A stretch of 64,000 nucleotides of DNA, from the NCBI RefSeq assembly GCF_024166365.1, contig NC_064825.1, positions 104,608,480-104,672,479 of the forward strand, in the 5' to 3' direction. The stretch is from Elephas maximus indicus (lineage: Eukaryota; Chordata; Mammalia; Proboscidea; Elephantidae). The stretch's first letter is position 1. Each line of letters opens with the position of its first letter. Shown piece after piece: positions 33,460 through 44,109 of the stretch. A program made the translations under genes and the position numbers. Below the pieces are notes generated by a model. It was not told the DNA's origin. It did not search any database and saw nothing but the letters and a program-made list of their open reading frames with translations.

Positions 33460-36100
33460 GTAACAAAGCTGCATAATACAAATAAAACTTTGAGTTTCTT
33501 TGTAGTCCACCTGAAACAAAATTAACTCAATGTGATAACATTAGTTATGACACCTGGAAGCTCTGGCTGGCAGTTCCAATTATCTCTGACAAATGTAAAA
33601 GAAAAGATGAATTAATTATTACTTAGTTTTGATACACTAAGTCCCTGATAGGATCTAAAGACAAAAAAAGCCTGTCATTTTCTGAGAAGAGAAGAGCGGT
33701 TAGGTTAGAAAGTGAGTAAAAGATGGTAAGAAGATGCATTGCTTCAGGTAAACATGGAAATAGCCGTCATAAAAACTACACTCTCATTAAATCAAAAAGT
33801 TTTAAGTGGTAAGCCTGTGGGCTAATAATGGACGGCCACGAAAGTGATGCAATTCTATTTGGTTTTGTTTTAAATACGCAAAGAGAAGATTTGGAACCTG
33901 AAGATAGGCAAGCAGTAGGACTTTACTAAGATGCATGCATTAGCACAGTCCAACAGTGCCTCAGAGTTCTATCACTGAGTTCAGCCTTTATTTCCTAATA
34001 CCCCTGAGCTATCCTACCCCCTGATACTGAGAGACATCCCAGTAGCGGAGTTTGCTCTTTGTTCTTCTTTAAAATCCTTAATTTTTACTTTACCTGTTGA
34101 AATGTTAACAATTCAAATTATATCTGGACCCAAATTTCTCTCTCTCTCTCTCTCTCTCTCTATTTTTATGGAAAGCTCTATACCTGGGCCCAAAAGTCCT
34201 CCTTTTTCTTCCCAGAAAAATAGATTTATACCTCTATCCACCGTGGTATTATATTCCCATGTGCTTTGTTAGACAGGTATTGAATTGAATAAGGTAATCC
34301 TAGATTATATACTCTTCTTGAGTGTCCTTAATTTAAACAGGTTTTCACTCTTGTTATTTCATTTGGCCTGCGCACTTTTTGGCATGGTAACTGGCCATGT
34401 ATATTGTTTTCTTTAAGTACAAATATTCATCTGTAATAGAGAGTTTTACCTAGTATAATCAAGCTATAAAAATGGCTTGCATACTACTAGATAGCTTTCT
34501 CTCCAGCATTTTACCTGCAAGTCATACAAATCATCAAATCCCAACCATCCATCCTAGAAAAGAGAAGTCCCTATTCAGCTGAAAATGATGTGAATTGACA
34601 CCTTAAGTTTCTGTCCTGACTCCAAAATCAACCACTGTAAACTTCATGACGAGACAAATATCAAAGCAGAAAACTAGGTATGTTACAAATAATAATGAAG
34701 GGAAGGAAAGTTCAGAGACTTGATAAAGTTAAAGCAGGAGTCCGAGGAGAGTGACAGTGAGCGAATTCCAGGGAAGGAAGAAGAGCAAGAGTATATGGGA
34801 TACAGAAAGACATATGGGGGGAGGCGAGCAAAGAATGATATTGAGGGTAGTGTGACCCAAGATTTCATCACAGAGTTCAACTTTTTTCTCCCTGACCCAC
34901 TGTACTTGCCCCAATCTGACATGGTATGCTGTTGTAGATGATGATCAAGGGTTGCCCTAGGTCTTGAAAATCCAGGACAAGCATGTAGGAGTACAGCACT
35001 CTTTTATACCCAGTCCCAGAAACATCACCACTGAACATCAAACTCTTTAAATGAGAGGACCCCCAATAATAGACATTTCTGCCAGGCTGGCTTCGATGCC
35101 ATGGTGTAGATGATTTCCCCCTGTGTAAGCAGGAAGACCTTTGACAAATAGTACAGTTTTGCTCAGAGGACAGGTAAGCCTTAGGAATCCTGAACCACTG
35201 TAACCCTTCACTGGTGGAAATACTCCCTAGGAGTTCCATCTTTTTCAGATTGCGGACTGAGTATGGGTTCTATCAGGGTATAGATGTTGCCAAGTGAATT
35301 TTGAGGAAGTATTGCAAAGAAAATACTCCTGATAGACTTTTGAAAAGCTCACCTCTTTTCTTATGGACAGACATATGATTTCTAATAAAGAATATTGTTC
35401 ATATTTCAGTTTTAATGTGCTTAGAAAATGAATCATATGAAGCCTCGCTGAAACATGAAAACAATTCTTCCTTGACATTTACGGATGCTTTCTCTCACAG
35501 AAGGTTACAGAGAGTGGGGAGTTGATGGGGACAGGGAACTCTGCATAGGGAGACTTTACCTGGTTTCTCCCCAGAAGCAGTAGCTTACACAAAACAAGTG
35601 GGTCGATGACACATGTGAGGCAGTGCAGTTAAAAAAAAAAAAATAGCAAAAGTTTATTAATCTTGTGCTTGAAAACACTTTTATATATATATATTAAAAA
35701 AAAAAAAAAACTGTTTTGGTACACTAAAAGAGAAATGCCTCTGAAGCCAGTCCCCTTATTACAGGTTCTTTTTGGAAAACATGAGTTAATGTTTCTCTTT
35801 TTACTGCATTGAGTATTTATAGTAATTCACATAAAAATTTACAGAAGCCTATGACAGGCTTTCAGCCTCAGGAGCTCCAAAGAAGCCATTACTCCAAGCC
35901 TCGTCCCTAAATATGGTCCAGTGAGCTACCCAGCTCAGACAGTCCTAGAGCAAAAGCAAACCTTGGGGCCAATTAGTTAAACTCCAACTCACTCTGAATG
36001 CCTGTGAGGAAACCTCAATCCCTTCTCCGTAGAATTGTGTAAACCCATCTCTTCTAGTAGCATGAAAGTCTTGAAGCCAATTAAAGGCTTAGATAAGTGA
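33460..36100. other. Single-copy interval, no supported gene
   Basis: Contains a (TC)n run at 34,137-34,162, A-runs near 35,628 and 35,695, and open frames of 60-120 codons that I cannot tie to a host gene. One of them (34,877-35,239, minus) may be a retroviral pol trace and is listed separately. Confidence 0.5.
34877..35240 (-). mobile_element. Possible ERV pol trace (integrase-like), fossil
   Basis: The minus-strand text has a CxxC pair, then PWHRSQPG and a YWG, in the order seen between the zinc finger and catalytic core of ERVL-type integrases. The resemblance is weak and from memory. It is short, isolated and broken. It may be chance. Confidence 0.25.
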
Positions 36101-36109
36101 AATATGTGT

Positions 36110-36245
36110 GGTAGACATGAATTCTGGCTTCACCACTTATGTGTTCTGTGAATTTAAACAAGTATCCTAACTTCTTTAATTTCAATTTCTTCTTTTGTAA
36201 GTTATTAATTTTAACATTATTACTAATGTTACATTCTCCTGTTTC
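36110..36245 (+). repeat. MIR relic
   Basis: 'aattctggcttcaccactta' and 'cctaacttctttaatttcaa' follow the MIR tRNA-core pattern. Confidence 0.55.
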
Positions 36246-36894
36246 TAACTCCACCTATGCTTAAGTTGGTTCATAAAAAAAAAAAGGGAGAAAGAAAATA
36301 TTGAATGCTTATCTTATGTTTTCTTTTTATTTTTGAAAATGTGTGCTTTTCCACTCATAGGGAAGAAAGTTGGATTTTTGTTTTTTTAATGGGGTTGGAC
36401 GTTATTAAAAATGGGACAGATTGCATTGCAAAATTACTTTCCTATTTCGAAGACCATGTTACTACCCAGAACTCTGACCTCAAAATTGCCTAGTGTCTGC
36501 CAGGTATCTTCAGTGAGGATAACATGAGAAGTCTGCAGTGGGGAAGAGGGAAAGGAATGAGAGAGAGAAACGAAGGCAGGATGCCATTAACATACATTGC
36601 AACATGCTTTCCAATTTTGCTGAAAGGCCTAGTGGCAACAGCATGCCCAATCTCGGAGAAAGGCAAGCCCAACATCTGGATTTTTTTGTTATAAAGGGAC
36701 AGACTCATGAGGAAGGTTTTTGGTGAGTTATTTAGGGTACACAAGCCTCAGATTCCCCATCAATTAAATGGAAACAAGCAGATTGAAGTTTAAAAAGTTT
36801 CTGTAAAAAGTAAAAGATATATGAAAAGAAAGCATCCTGACTCAGTAAAGTGCAGAAGAAACGTGCATGTGTTCTTATTAATCCTCCCTAAATT

Positions 36895-36990
36895 TGTAGA
36901 CCTCAGGCCCAGAGAAGGGACATAGCTCACATAGGGTCACAGTTAGTGACAGTACTGAGTCTAGAATCCAAGTCTCTTAATTACAAATCT
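36895..36990 (-). repeat. MIR relic, antisense
   Basis: 'cctcaggcccagagaaggga', 'agggtcacagttagtgacag' and 'agaatccaagtctctt' match the antisense MIR core. 36,245-36,895 shows no gene that I recognise. Confidence 0.65.
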
Positions 36991-37071
36991 AAAACTCTTT
37001 TCTTGTAATGAGATATGTACAGTAATGCCATAAACATTCTTGGCCTGGGAAATGACACTAGCCAATGGAGG

Positions 37072-37735
37072 AGCCCCTGAGTGGCCCAAATGGTTAAGTA
37101 AAAATAATTGGAAGGTTGGTGGTTTGAACTCACCCAGAGGCCTGGGAAGCAATGCCTGGCAAGATGCTTTCAAAAAGCCCCAGCCTTGAAAATCCTCGTT
37201 GTTGTTCTTGTTAGGTGGAATTGAGTGGGTTCCCACTCATAGCGGCCCCAAGTACAAGACAACCAAGCATTACCTGTGCCTTTCTCATAATTTTTGTGCT
37301 TGAATCCATTGCTGCAGCCACTGTGTCAATTCATCTCACTAAGCATCTTCCTCCTTTTCACTGACCCTGTATTTTACCAAGCATGAGGTCCTTCTCCAGG
37401 GAGTGATCCCCCCTGATAACATGTCCAAAGTATATGAGAGGTAGTCTCTCCATCCTTGCTTCTAAGGAGCTTTCTGGCTGTATTTCTTCCAAGACAGATT
37501 TGTTCTTCTGGGGGTCCACAGCATATTCAATATTCTTTGCCAACACCATAATTCAAAGGTGTCAATTCTTTGGTCTTCTTTATTCATTGTCCAGCTTTCA
37601 CATGCATATGAGGTGATTGAAAACAACAGGCTTGGTTAAAAGTCCTATGGAGTGCAATTCTACTCTGTACACATGGGAACACCAGAAATCAAAATCCACT
37701 AGAAATAAACTGGAAAAAAAAAAGTTTCAAAGGAG
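37072..37735 (+). repeat. AfroSINE split by an RTE insertion
   Basis: The SINE's left part is 37,072-37,198 ('gagcccctgagtggcccaaa'...'ccagccttgaaaatcc') and its right part is 37,637-37,735 ('aaaagtcctatggagtgc' to the A-run). The intervening bases are an RTE copy. Short near-repeats 'gaaaatcc' and 'aaaagtcc' flank the insertion. The right part pairs with the SINE end at 1-73. Confidence 0.8.
37199..37636 (-). mobile_element. RTE LINE fragment inside an AfroSINE
   Basis: It begins with the RTE 3' end 'gttgttgttcttgttaggtg' and continues about 440 bp to 'gaaaacaacaggcttggtt'. It codes only for the broken C-terminal tail of the RTE protein. It is a 5'-truncated copy. Confidence 0.85.
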
Positions 37736-38412
37736 ACCATTAAACTGCCAAAAGGTGAGAAGATTGGTAAACGATACCTTAATGTTCTATCAAGATCTGA
37801 GGTAAACTTACCATGAGTATTTATTAAATATTCATTGTAGACTGAATGACTGGATTATCTAACTGGACTTCAGTTTCTGCCTTAACAATGCCAGGGTGCT
37901 ATTGAATCCAGTTGATCATGGGAACGTTCACTTATGGGAGGTGAGAACAGATGACAACCAAGGTATTTTGGGTTTTGATCCAAGTGTTTCTCAAGTATAG
38001 TTTTAAGATGAATTAGTGTCCTACTTTAAACCTTATTCATTTCCATCTTATCAAGAGGAGGCTTCTAGTGGAAAATTCAAAAACTCCAGCAAGAATGGAA
38101 CCAGATTAATAAAATGGAAAATTGCCTTCAGAAAAAAATTCAAATCATTAATAAAAGTATTTATTTTTGTAAGGGATTGGAGAATGAGAAAAAGAGTAGG
38201 TAGAGGATAATACCTTTATATACTAGCTTAATTTTTATATACATATGGGAAAATAACTAGAATACAGAATTTATTTGAAATATTCTTCTCTGTGTTATAT
38301 TAAAGTATGATCTGCAGTTATTTTCAAGACCAAGGAACTAATCTCAGCAATAATTACATTCATTTGCCAAACTCAAAGTTCTAAAGTTTTAATATTGTAA
38401 ATACATTTAAAT
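37736..38412. repeat. Duplicated flank, paired with 74-840
   Basis: Shares long stretches with the left edge of the window (for example 'attgtagactgaatgactgg'). No gene is present. The similarity ends where an AfroSINE begins at 38,418. Confidence 0.7.
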
Positions 38413-38417
38413 GTGTT

Positions 38418-38582
38418 TTTAACCCAAAAACCCACTGCTGTCAAGTCAAATTGGACTCATACCGACCCTATAGGACAGTGTAGAACTGCCCCATAGGGTT
38501 TCCAAGGAGCTCCTGCGGGATTCAAACTGCTGACCTTTTGGTTAGCAGCTGTCACTCTTAACCACTATGCCACCAGGGTTTC
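38418..38582 (-). repeat. AfroSINE with 14-bp target-site duplication
   Basis: An antisense, full-length short-subtype AfroSINE ('ccactatgccaccagggttt' at its right end). It is flanked by 'taaatgtgttttta' and 'taaatatgttttta'. Confidence 0.88.
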
Positions 38583-38653
38583 CTAAATATGTTTTTACAT
38601 CAGACTTATTGCTATCGCCTCCTATTGCCATCCAGTCAATTGCAACTCATGTG

Positions 38654-39143
38654 GTTGTTGTTGTTAGGTGCCATCCTGTCAGTTCCAACTCATAGGGACA
38701 CTGTATACAACAGAATGAAACATTGCCCGGTCCTACTTCATCCTTGCATTCATTGTTATGTAGTAGCCACTATGTCAGTCTATCTTGACAAGAGTTTTCC
38801 TCTTTTTTCCTGACCCCCTACTTTACCAAGCATGTTGTCTTTCTCCAGGGACTGAATTCTCCTGATAACATGTCCAAAGTATGTGAGACATAGTCTCACC
38901 ATCCTTGCTGCTGAGGAGCATTCTGGTTTCACTCTTCCAAGACAGGTTTGTTCCTTCTTTTGGCAGTCCATGGTATATCAATTTTCTTCACCAAAACCAC
39001 AATTCGAAGGCATCAATTCTCCTTCAGTCTTCGTTATTCATTGTCCAGCTTTCACATGCACATGAGGCAATTGAAAACACCATGGCTTGGGTCAGGTGCA
39101 CCTTAGTTTTCAAGGTGACATCTTTGCTTTTTAACACTTTAAA
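38654..39143 (-). mobile_element. RTE LINE fragment inside the boundary AfroSINE
   Basis: It starts at 'ttgttgttgttaggtgccat' and ends at 'tttttaacactttaaag'. It is 5'-truncated to about 490 bp, with only C-terminal coding remnants on the minus strand. Confidence 0.87.
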
Positions 39144-39182
39144 GCGACCATAAAGGACAGAGTAGAACTGTACCATAGAGTT

Positions 39183-39349
39183 TCCAGAACATCCTGCTGG
39201 TGTAGTGGTTAAGAGCTACAGCTGCTGATCAAGAGGTTGGCAGTTTGAATCTATCAGGCTTTCCTTGGAAATTCTATGGGGCACCTCTCCTTTGTCCTAT
39301 AGGATCGCTATGGGCTGGAATCAACTGGACTGCAATGCTTTTTGTTTTG
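39183..39349 (+). repeat. AfroSINE nested in AfroSINE
   Basis: The head is 'catcctgctggtgtagtggt' and the tail is 'gctggaatcaactggactgc' plus a T-rich end. Flanked by 'tagagtttcc' and 'tagaattttc'. It sits in the opposite orientation inside the older copy. Confidence 0.82.
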
Positions 39350-39509
39350 TTTTGGTATAGAATTTTCTAGACTGTAATCTTGATGGAAGCAGACTGCCAT
39401 ATCTTCCTCCAGCACAGTATCTGGTGGGTTCCAACTGCTACCCTGTCAATTAGCGGGGAAGTGCTAAACACTGTGCTGCCAGGGCTCCTTAACTGGGATG
39501 AGTGTCCTA

Positions 39510-42030
39510 GAAAATAAACTTTATTATCAATTTAAATAGTTTCAGGAAATTCCTGTACCTAATCTCTAAGACATTTTTTGTCTTCCCTCTGTGAATGTTT
39601 TTCAAAGCATACTGTGAATAGCAATGACTTTAATAGAAAATCTGATCCCTCTCTTATATTGTTTACATTATTATATTCTAAGTATGTATAAAATTCAACT
39701 CTCTTTACATATAAGTTTACTGAGCTCCATCTCTGAAATGATGAGTGACCTGAGTGCAGAAATAGCATTTCCTGATCTCCACGTTAGTGTTTTACAGTTG
39801 CATTACATTACCTTCTGTTTTATAGGGTCCATCTCCTGTAAAGTTCTTGGTTAAGCCTGTTTTGATTTCTTTTGTCTTGAAGTTTTATCTGGTACACAAC
39901 TTCCATTTTTCTGGAAAAGGATTCCAGAGAGAGGGAATAGCCAATTTATTTACCTTCCCTATGGCAAGAGCATAAATGGTCAATAAAAGAAACAGAAAGG
40001 GGCTACATGGACAGAGGAGCCAGTGAGGGATCAGCCAGCAGAGAGGAGTTCAGAGAGGTGGGAGGGTAGCGAGATTACTGTTGCTTATTATTTAACATTT
40101 GTATGGTATCGGCTTTTACCCTGGGTTACATGGAGAGCCATTGCAGTAGAGTAGATTTATGATATGATCCGACTTATGAGTTTAAATGGTAACTGTAGCT
40201 GTCTTGCTCATGGTAGGCTACTGGGGAAGGGAATGCAAAGATAAAAGCAGGGAGACTGGGTAAAATTCAACTGCAATAACCCAGGTGAAAGATGACGGTG
40301 GCTAGGAATTAGGTGACAACTTTAAAAATGATAAGAAGTCTTTGAATTTGGTAAATGCATTGGAGTTAAAGCCAACAGGATTTCCTGGTAGAGTGAAAGT
40401 AGGGAGTTAGAAAAAAAAAATAGACCAAATGCACCATCAGTCAAGTTGGAGGATGACGTGAGTAGAGTCAGTTTGGGGATGGGAGGAGAACCAGGAATAC
40501 AGCTTTGGGTTTGTTCAGTTTAAGAATTCTATTCGTCATTTAGATGGAAATACCATGAACTAGTTGGATTTTCAGGTCTTCACCTCAAGAAAGAAGTCTG
40601 GTCTCAGATACTTATTTGGAAATCTTGGTCATGTAAAGAGAGTATGTGAAGGAAGAAGGACAGACCAACTGAGTTAAACACAGATAATGGATTTAATAAA
40701 ATGAGAAATGAGCAATTGCTGTTAGATTTAATGATGCAGAGGCCAAAGGTGACCTTGAGAAGAGGATTTTTAGAAAGCATTAGGTATTTACGTGTGAGTG
40801 AAGGGGGGTTAAAAAGAATGGAAGGAGAGAAACGGGCAATAAGCATTATTGAGTTTTGCTGCAAAAGAGGGAGAATGAAATGGGATACTAGATAATGAAG
40901 TGGAGTCAAGGAATTTTTTTTTTTTTTAAAAGATGAGAGTTAATGAATTGCTTCCTTGCTAATGTAACTGATCCAGTAGAAAGGAAAACACAGATGCTAT
41001 AAGAAACAGAAGAGATTCTTAGGCAAGTGTCCTTTGTAAGCAGTGAAGAGATGAGTTCCCATGCAAAAGAGAGTTTAGTTGCCTTTGGTAAGGGTCACAG
41101 ATACTTCATTTATAGTAGCAGTTAAGGAGGCAGCATATAAGTGAATGGAGGCTGGAATAGTAGTGAATTTTTCAAATTCTAATACAGAGGTAATCGTATA
41201 ATTTGCAAGCTAATATTACTAACAGCAAGTCATTAGTAACAGCAAGTCCTTATAACAACATTAAGACCATTATTTGTTTCAGAAGTCAGAACATCAAAAA
41301 AAAAAAAAAGGTTAGGCGTTGAGCTGTTAAATAATATGCTTATTATTAAAGACTTTTTAATGTGAATTAATTTGGGGATTCCATAGAACAGTTAAAAAAT
41401 TTGTACTATCTAATTGACAGGTAATAGTACAGCAGGAATGTTCAAAACAGCTCATACATGTAACAGAAGATGCACATTCTGAGCCTACTTTTTTTTAAGA
41501 AAGTCACTTAAACAAGATAGAAATTTATTTCCCTCTTACATAAAGGAAGCCCAAGGCAAGTAGTATGGGGATAGTTATATAGCTAAACAACATCAGGGTT
41601 ATAGGTTCCTCAGTCTTGCATATCCAGCAATCTTAACACAGATCCTCATGGTCCAACATGGCTGCTTGAGTTCAAATCACAATTCAACATTCAAAGAATT
41701 ACCATTTACATTACCACTTTCATTTATATTTTCCTGGCCAGGATTTAGTCATGCAGTAACAGCTAGCTACATGAGGTGCTGGGAAATGCAGTCTTTTAGT
41801 TAACAGTAATGAGTCTTAAAAAAAAAAAATGCTACACAGCCGATTCTGACTCCTAGTGACCCTATAGGACAGAGCAGAACCGCCTCATAGGGTTTCCAGG
41901 ATTGTGATCTTTATGGAAACCAACTGCCGCACCTTTCTGCTATGGAGCAGGTGGTGGGTTCAAATCATTGCCTTTTTGGTTAGGAGCCAAGTTTCTTAGC
42001 CACTGCACCAACAGGGCTCTTTAGCTGGGA
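39510..42030. repeat. Duplication unit D, collapsed: OR gene and centre deleted
   Basis: 39,510-39,895 matches the OR 3' flank of units 1 and 3 ('agtttcaggaaattcctgta', 'gaaatgatgagtgacctgag'). At about 39,895-39,930 the text jumps to the distal part of the unit ('agagggaatagccaattt'), which in unit 1 lies near 13,730, about 10 kb beyond the OR. The rest to 41,720 follows 13,740-15,440. No OR coding sequence remains. The old LINE-type relic occupies most of 39,930-41,170. Confidence 0.8.
41830..42022 (-). repeat. AfroSINE at the unit 3 boundary
   Basis: 'gattctgactcctagtgacc' to 'gccactgcaccaacagggct', antisense and of the longer subtype. Homologous to the boundary SINEs at 2,460 and 38,612. 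Confidence 0.8.
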
Positions 42031-42441
42031 TCAGCATCCAAAATATAAACATTTTTTTCAGCTGAAAGTGTTTCAGGAAGCTCCTGTTCCTAATCACTGA
42101 GGTATTTTTGTCTTCCCTCTAGGAAACTTCTTCAAAGCATGGTGTGAATGGCAATAAGTTAAGTAGATAATTTGATTTCTCTTTTTAGTGATTTCCTTTG
42201 CTTATTATATTCTAAATAAGAATAAAATTCAACTCTCTTATGTTCACCTGTAAGGATATTGAGCTGCCAACTCTTAGATAATGAGTAACCTAAGGGCAGA
42301 AGTAGCATTTCCGGGCCTCCATTGTAGTGTTTTATGCTGCATTACATTACCTTCTGTCTTACATGGACATCCTCCGTAAAGTTCTTGGCTAAGTCTATTT
42401 TTCCCCCTCTTGAAGTTGTTTTTTTTTTTAAGTATTATGTT

Positions 42442-43377
42442 TTATTTTTCATCAGAAACCATCACCAATCTGGTCCACAATTTCCTCATGGCATTTTTCA
42501 CTTCCTTATTTCTAAAAGTGTAAATCACAGGATTGAGCAGGGGAGTTAGGATTGTGTAAAATATGGCCACCATCTTGTCGAAGGAGAAAGCAGATGGAGA
42601 TCGTGCATACTCAAATATACAAGGGACGAAAAACAAAACCACGACAGCAATGTGAGATCCACAGGTGGAGAGAGCTTTCCGCCGGCCTTCAGAGCTATGA
42701 GTTCTCAGCAAGAGCAAGATGACACAATAGGAGATTAGCAACAAAGAGAAGTTTATGATGCAGATAAAACCACTATTGACAACCACCAAAAGGCCAAGGA
42801 TGTGAGTGTCAGTACAGGCAAGCTCCAATAACGGATACAAATCACAAAAGAAGTGATCAATGACACTGGGGCCACAAAAGGGCAGCTGGAAAGTAAAGAG
42901 AATTTGTATCACAGAATGCAAGAAGCCCCCTGTCCAGGCTATTCCCATCAGAATGCCACAGAGCCTCCAATTCATGATAGAGGGATAGTGCAACGGCTTG
43001 CAAATGGCCACATAGCGGTCATAGGCCATGGCAGTGAGAACAATCATCTCCACTCCACCAAAGAAGTGTTCAGCAAATACCTGGGTCATGCAGCCCTCGA
43101 AGGAGATGGTTTTCCTCTCATAGAGGGAGTCCAGAATCATCTTTGGGGCTATGACGGAGGAGAAACACGCATCCAGGAAGGATAGGAAGCCTAGAAAGAA
43201 GTACATGGGGGAGCCCAGGAGTGCCGGGCTGCTGATGATGGCCACTACAATTAGTAAATTGCCCCCAACTGTTGCAATGTAGATAAACAAAAATACAACA
43301 AATACTATTTTCTGAATGTTTGGATTCTGTGAAAGCCCCAAGAGGATGAACTCAGTAACAAAGCTTTGGTTTTGCAT
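42442..43377 (-). CDS. Olfactory receptor, family 4 (OR4C-like), intact
   Basis: A second complete odorant receptor of 311 residues and the closest relative of the gene at 3,087-4,022 (about 40 differences by eye, near 87% identity). Start [11 protein letters not shown]-glycosylation NQS at 3-5. TM1 has GN (39-40), TM2 PMYFFL (57-62), C96 for the disulfide, [12 protein letters not shown] at 117-128, loop-2 cysteines 168/178/188, KALSTCGSH at 234-242 and NPVIY at 282-286, then [13 protein letters not shown] in the tail. Differences fall mostly in TM3-TM5 and loop 2 (for example 107, 111, 161-162, 171, 177, 185), where ligand specificity is set in ORs, so the two may detect different odorants; that is inference. 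AATAAA overlaps the stop. Expression in olfactory neurons is expected from the family, not shown here. Confidence 0.95.
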   Translation of the reverse strand: MQNQSFVTEFILLGLSQNPNIQKIVFVVFLFIYIATVGGNLLIVVAIISSPALLGSPMYFFLGFLSFLDACFSSVIAPKMILDSLYERKTISFEGCMTQVFAEHFFGGVEMIVLTAMAYDRYVAICKPLHYPSIMNWRLCGILMGIAWTGGFLHSVIQILFTFQLPFCGPSVIDHFFCDLYPLLELACTDTHILGLLVVVNSGFICIINFSLLLISYCVILLLLRTHSSEGRRKALSTCGSHIAVVVLFFVPCIFEYARSPSAFSFDKMVAIFYTILTPLLNPVIYTFRNKEVKNAMRKLWTRLVMVSDEK

Positions 43378-44100
43378 GATTTCAGAGAAAAGATGAAACC
43401 TACCACAGTGACCAAGTAGAATCTGATATTATAAGAAAAAGAAATTTTCCCCAGGGCAGCTTATAGTATTAGCACAGTCTTCAACACTTCGGGGCATCAG
43501 ATGTCAAGTTATTTTAAGTGCTTCTGTTGTTAAGAATACAAAATTAGAAACTTTGTTGAAGATGATAGTGAGACATCAGGTTAATTGAGGTTAAATACTT
43601 TAAAGTAGTCAGAATTTCAATTGGGAGGGGGAATAGTCTATGTGGTAGGGATGACAAATAATCTTTATCTTAGGTGCCAACTCTGATTAGTTCACAGTGG
43701 CTAATTAGAGTGAATTAATGCGAAGAATTCTGTAACACATCCAAGCTCTGAGGAAAGGAGGACTGTAATGTATTTCTTATGCCTGTCATTGACCATAGCG
43801 TGGGAATCAGCATGACTTGCATGGGGGATGTATCTCTCACCAGGGAACTGCCTTACCTGCAAAGAGAAGAAGAGATAGCATGCAGTTTAAGAGGCCCTTG
43901 GAAATCACGTCTACTCCCTCAAATGTTTCTTTAAAAGTCTGAGTTGAATGGGGCCTAAAAGATGAATTAATTCATTCCTTGAAAAAAGGAAGGCCTATGA
44001 AAACATCTAGCTATATGCTATATGTTTAGCAAATGATAAGCATATTTATTATATTAAGTATTGGGTTTTTTTTCATCTTTTAAAAATGAAAACAGAAGGC
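43378..44100 (-). promoter_or_regulatory. OR 5' flank of unit 3
   Basis: Homologous to 4,023-4,735 and 16,811-17,500. On the minus strand a strong 5' splice-site match, GCAG|GTAAGG, lies at 43,851-43,860. Units 1 and 2 have AT in place of the GT there. No gene other than possible untranslated exons. Confidence 0.4.
43836..43847 (-). promoter_or_regulatory. Olf1/EBF (O/E)-like site upstream of OR in unit 3
   Basis: On the minus strand this is TTCCCTGGTGAG, 11 of 12 positions of YTCCCYRGGGAR, 459 bp upstream of the start codon. Together with unit 1 it implies an ancestral perfect TTCCCTGGGGAG. It may instead lie in the first intron if the nearby splice donor is used. Confidence 0.38.
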
Positions 44101-44109
44101 AATAAAAAT

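Larger units (their letters stand above)
38612..39492 (-). repeat. Boundary AfroSINE carrying two later insertions
   Basis: The ancestral antisense AfroSINE of the unit boundary, in three pieces: 38,612-38,653, 39,144-39,182 and 39,350-39,492. It is split first by an RTE (38,654-39,143) and then by a sense AfroSINE (39,183-39,349). Its homologues at 2,460-2,672 and 41,830-42,022 are uninterrupted. Confidence 0.75.

Noticed and set aside
34137-34162. (TC)n tract as a promoter element
   Set aside because: A plain microsatellite with no gene start nearby.
34683-34941. Overlapping frames on both strands
   Set aside because: Short, without motifs, and open on both strands, as happens by chance.
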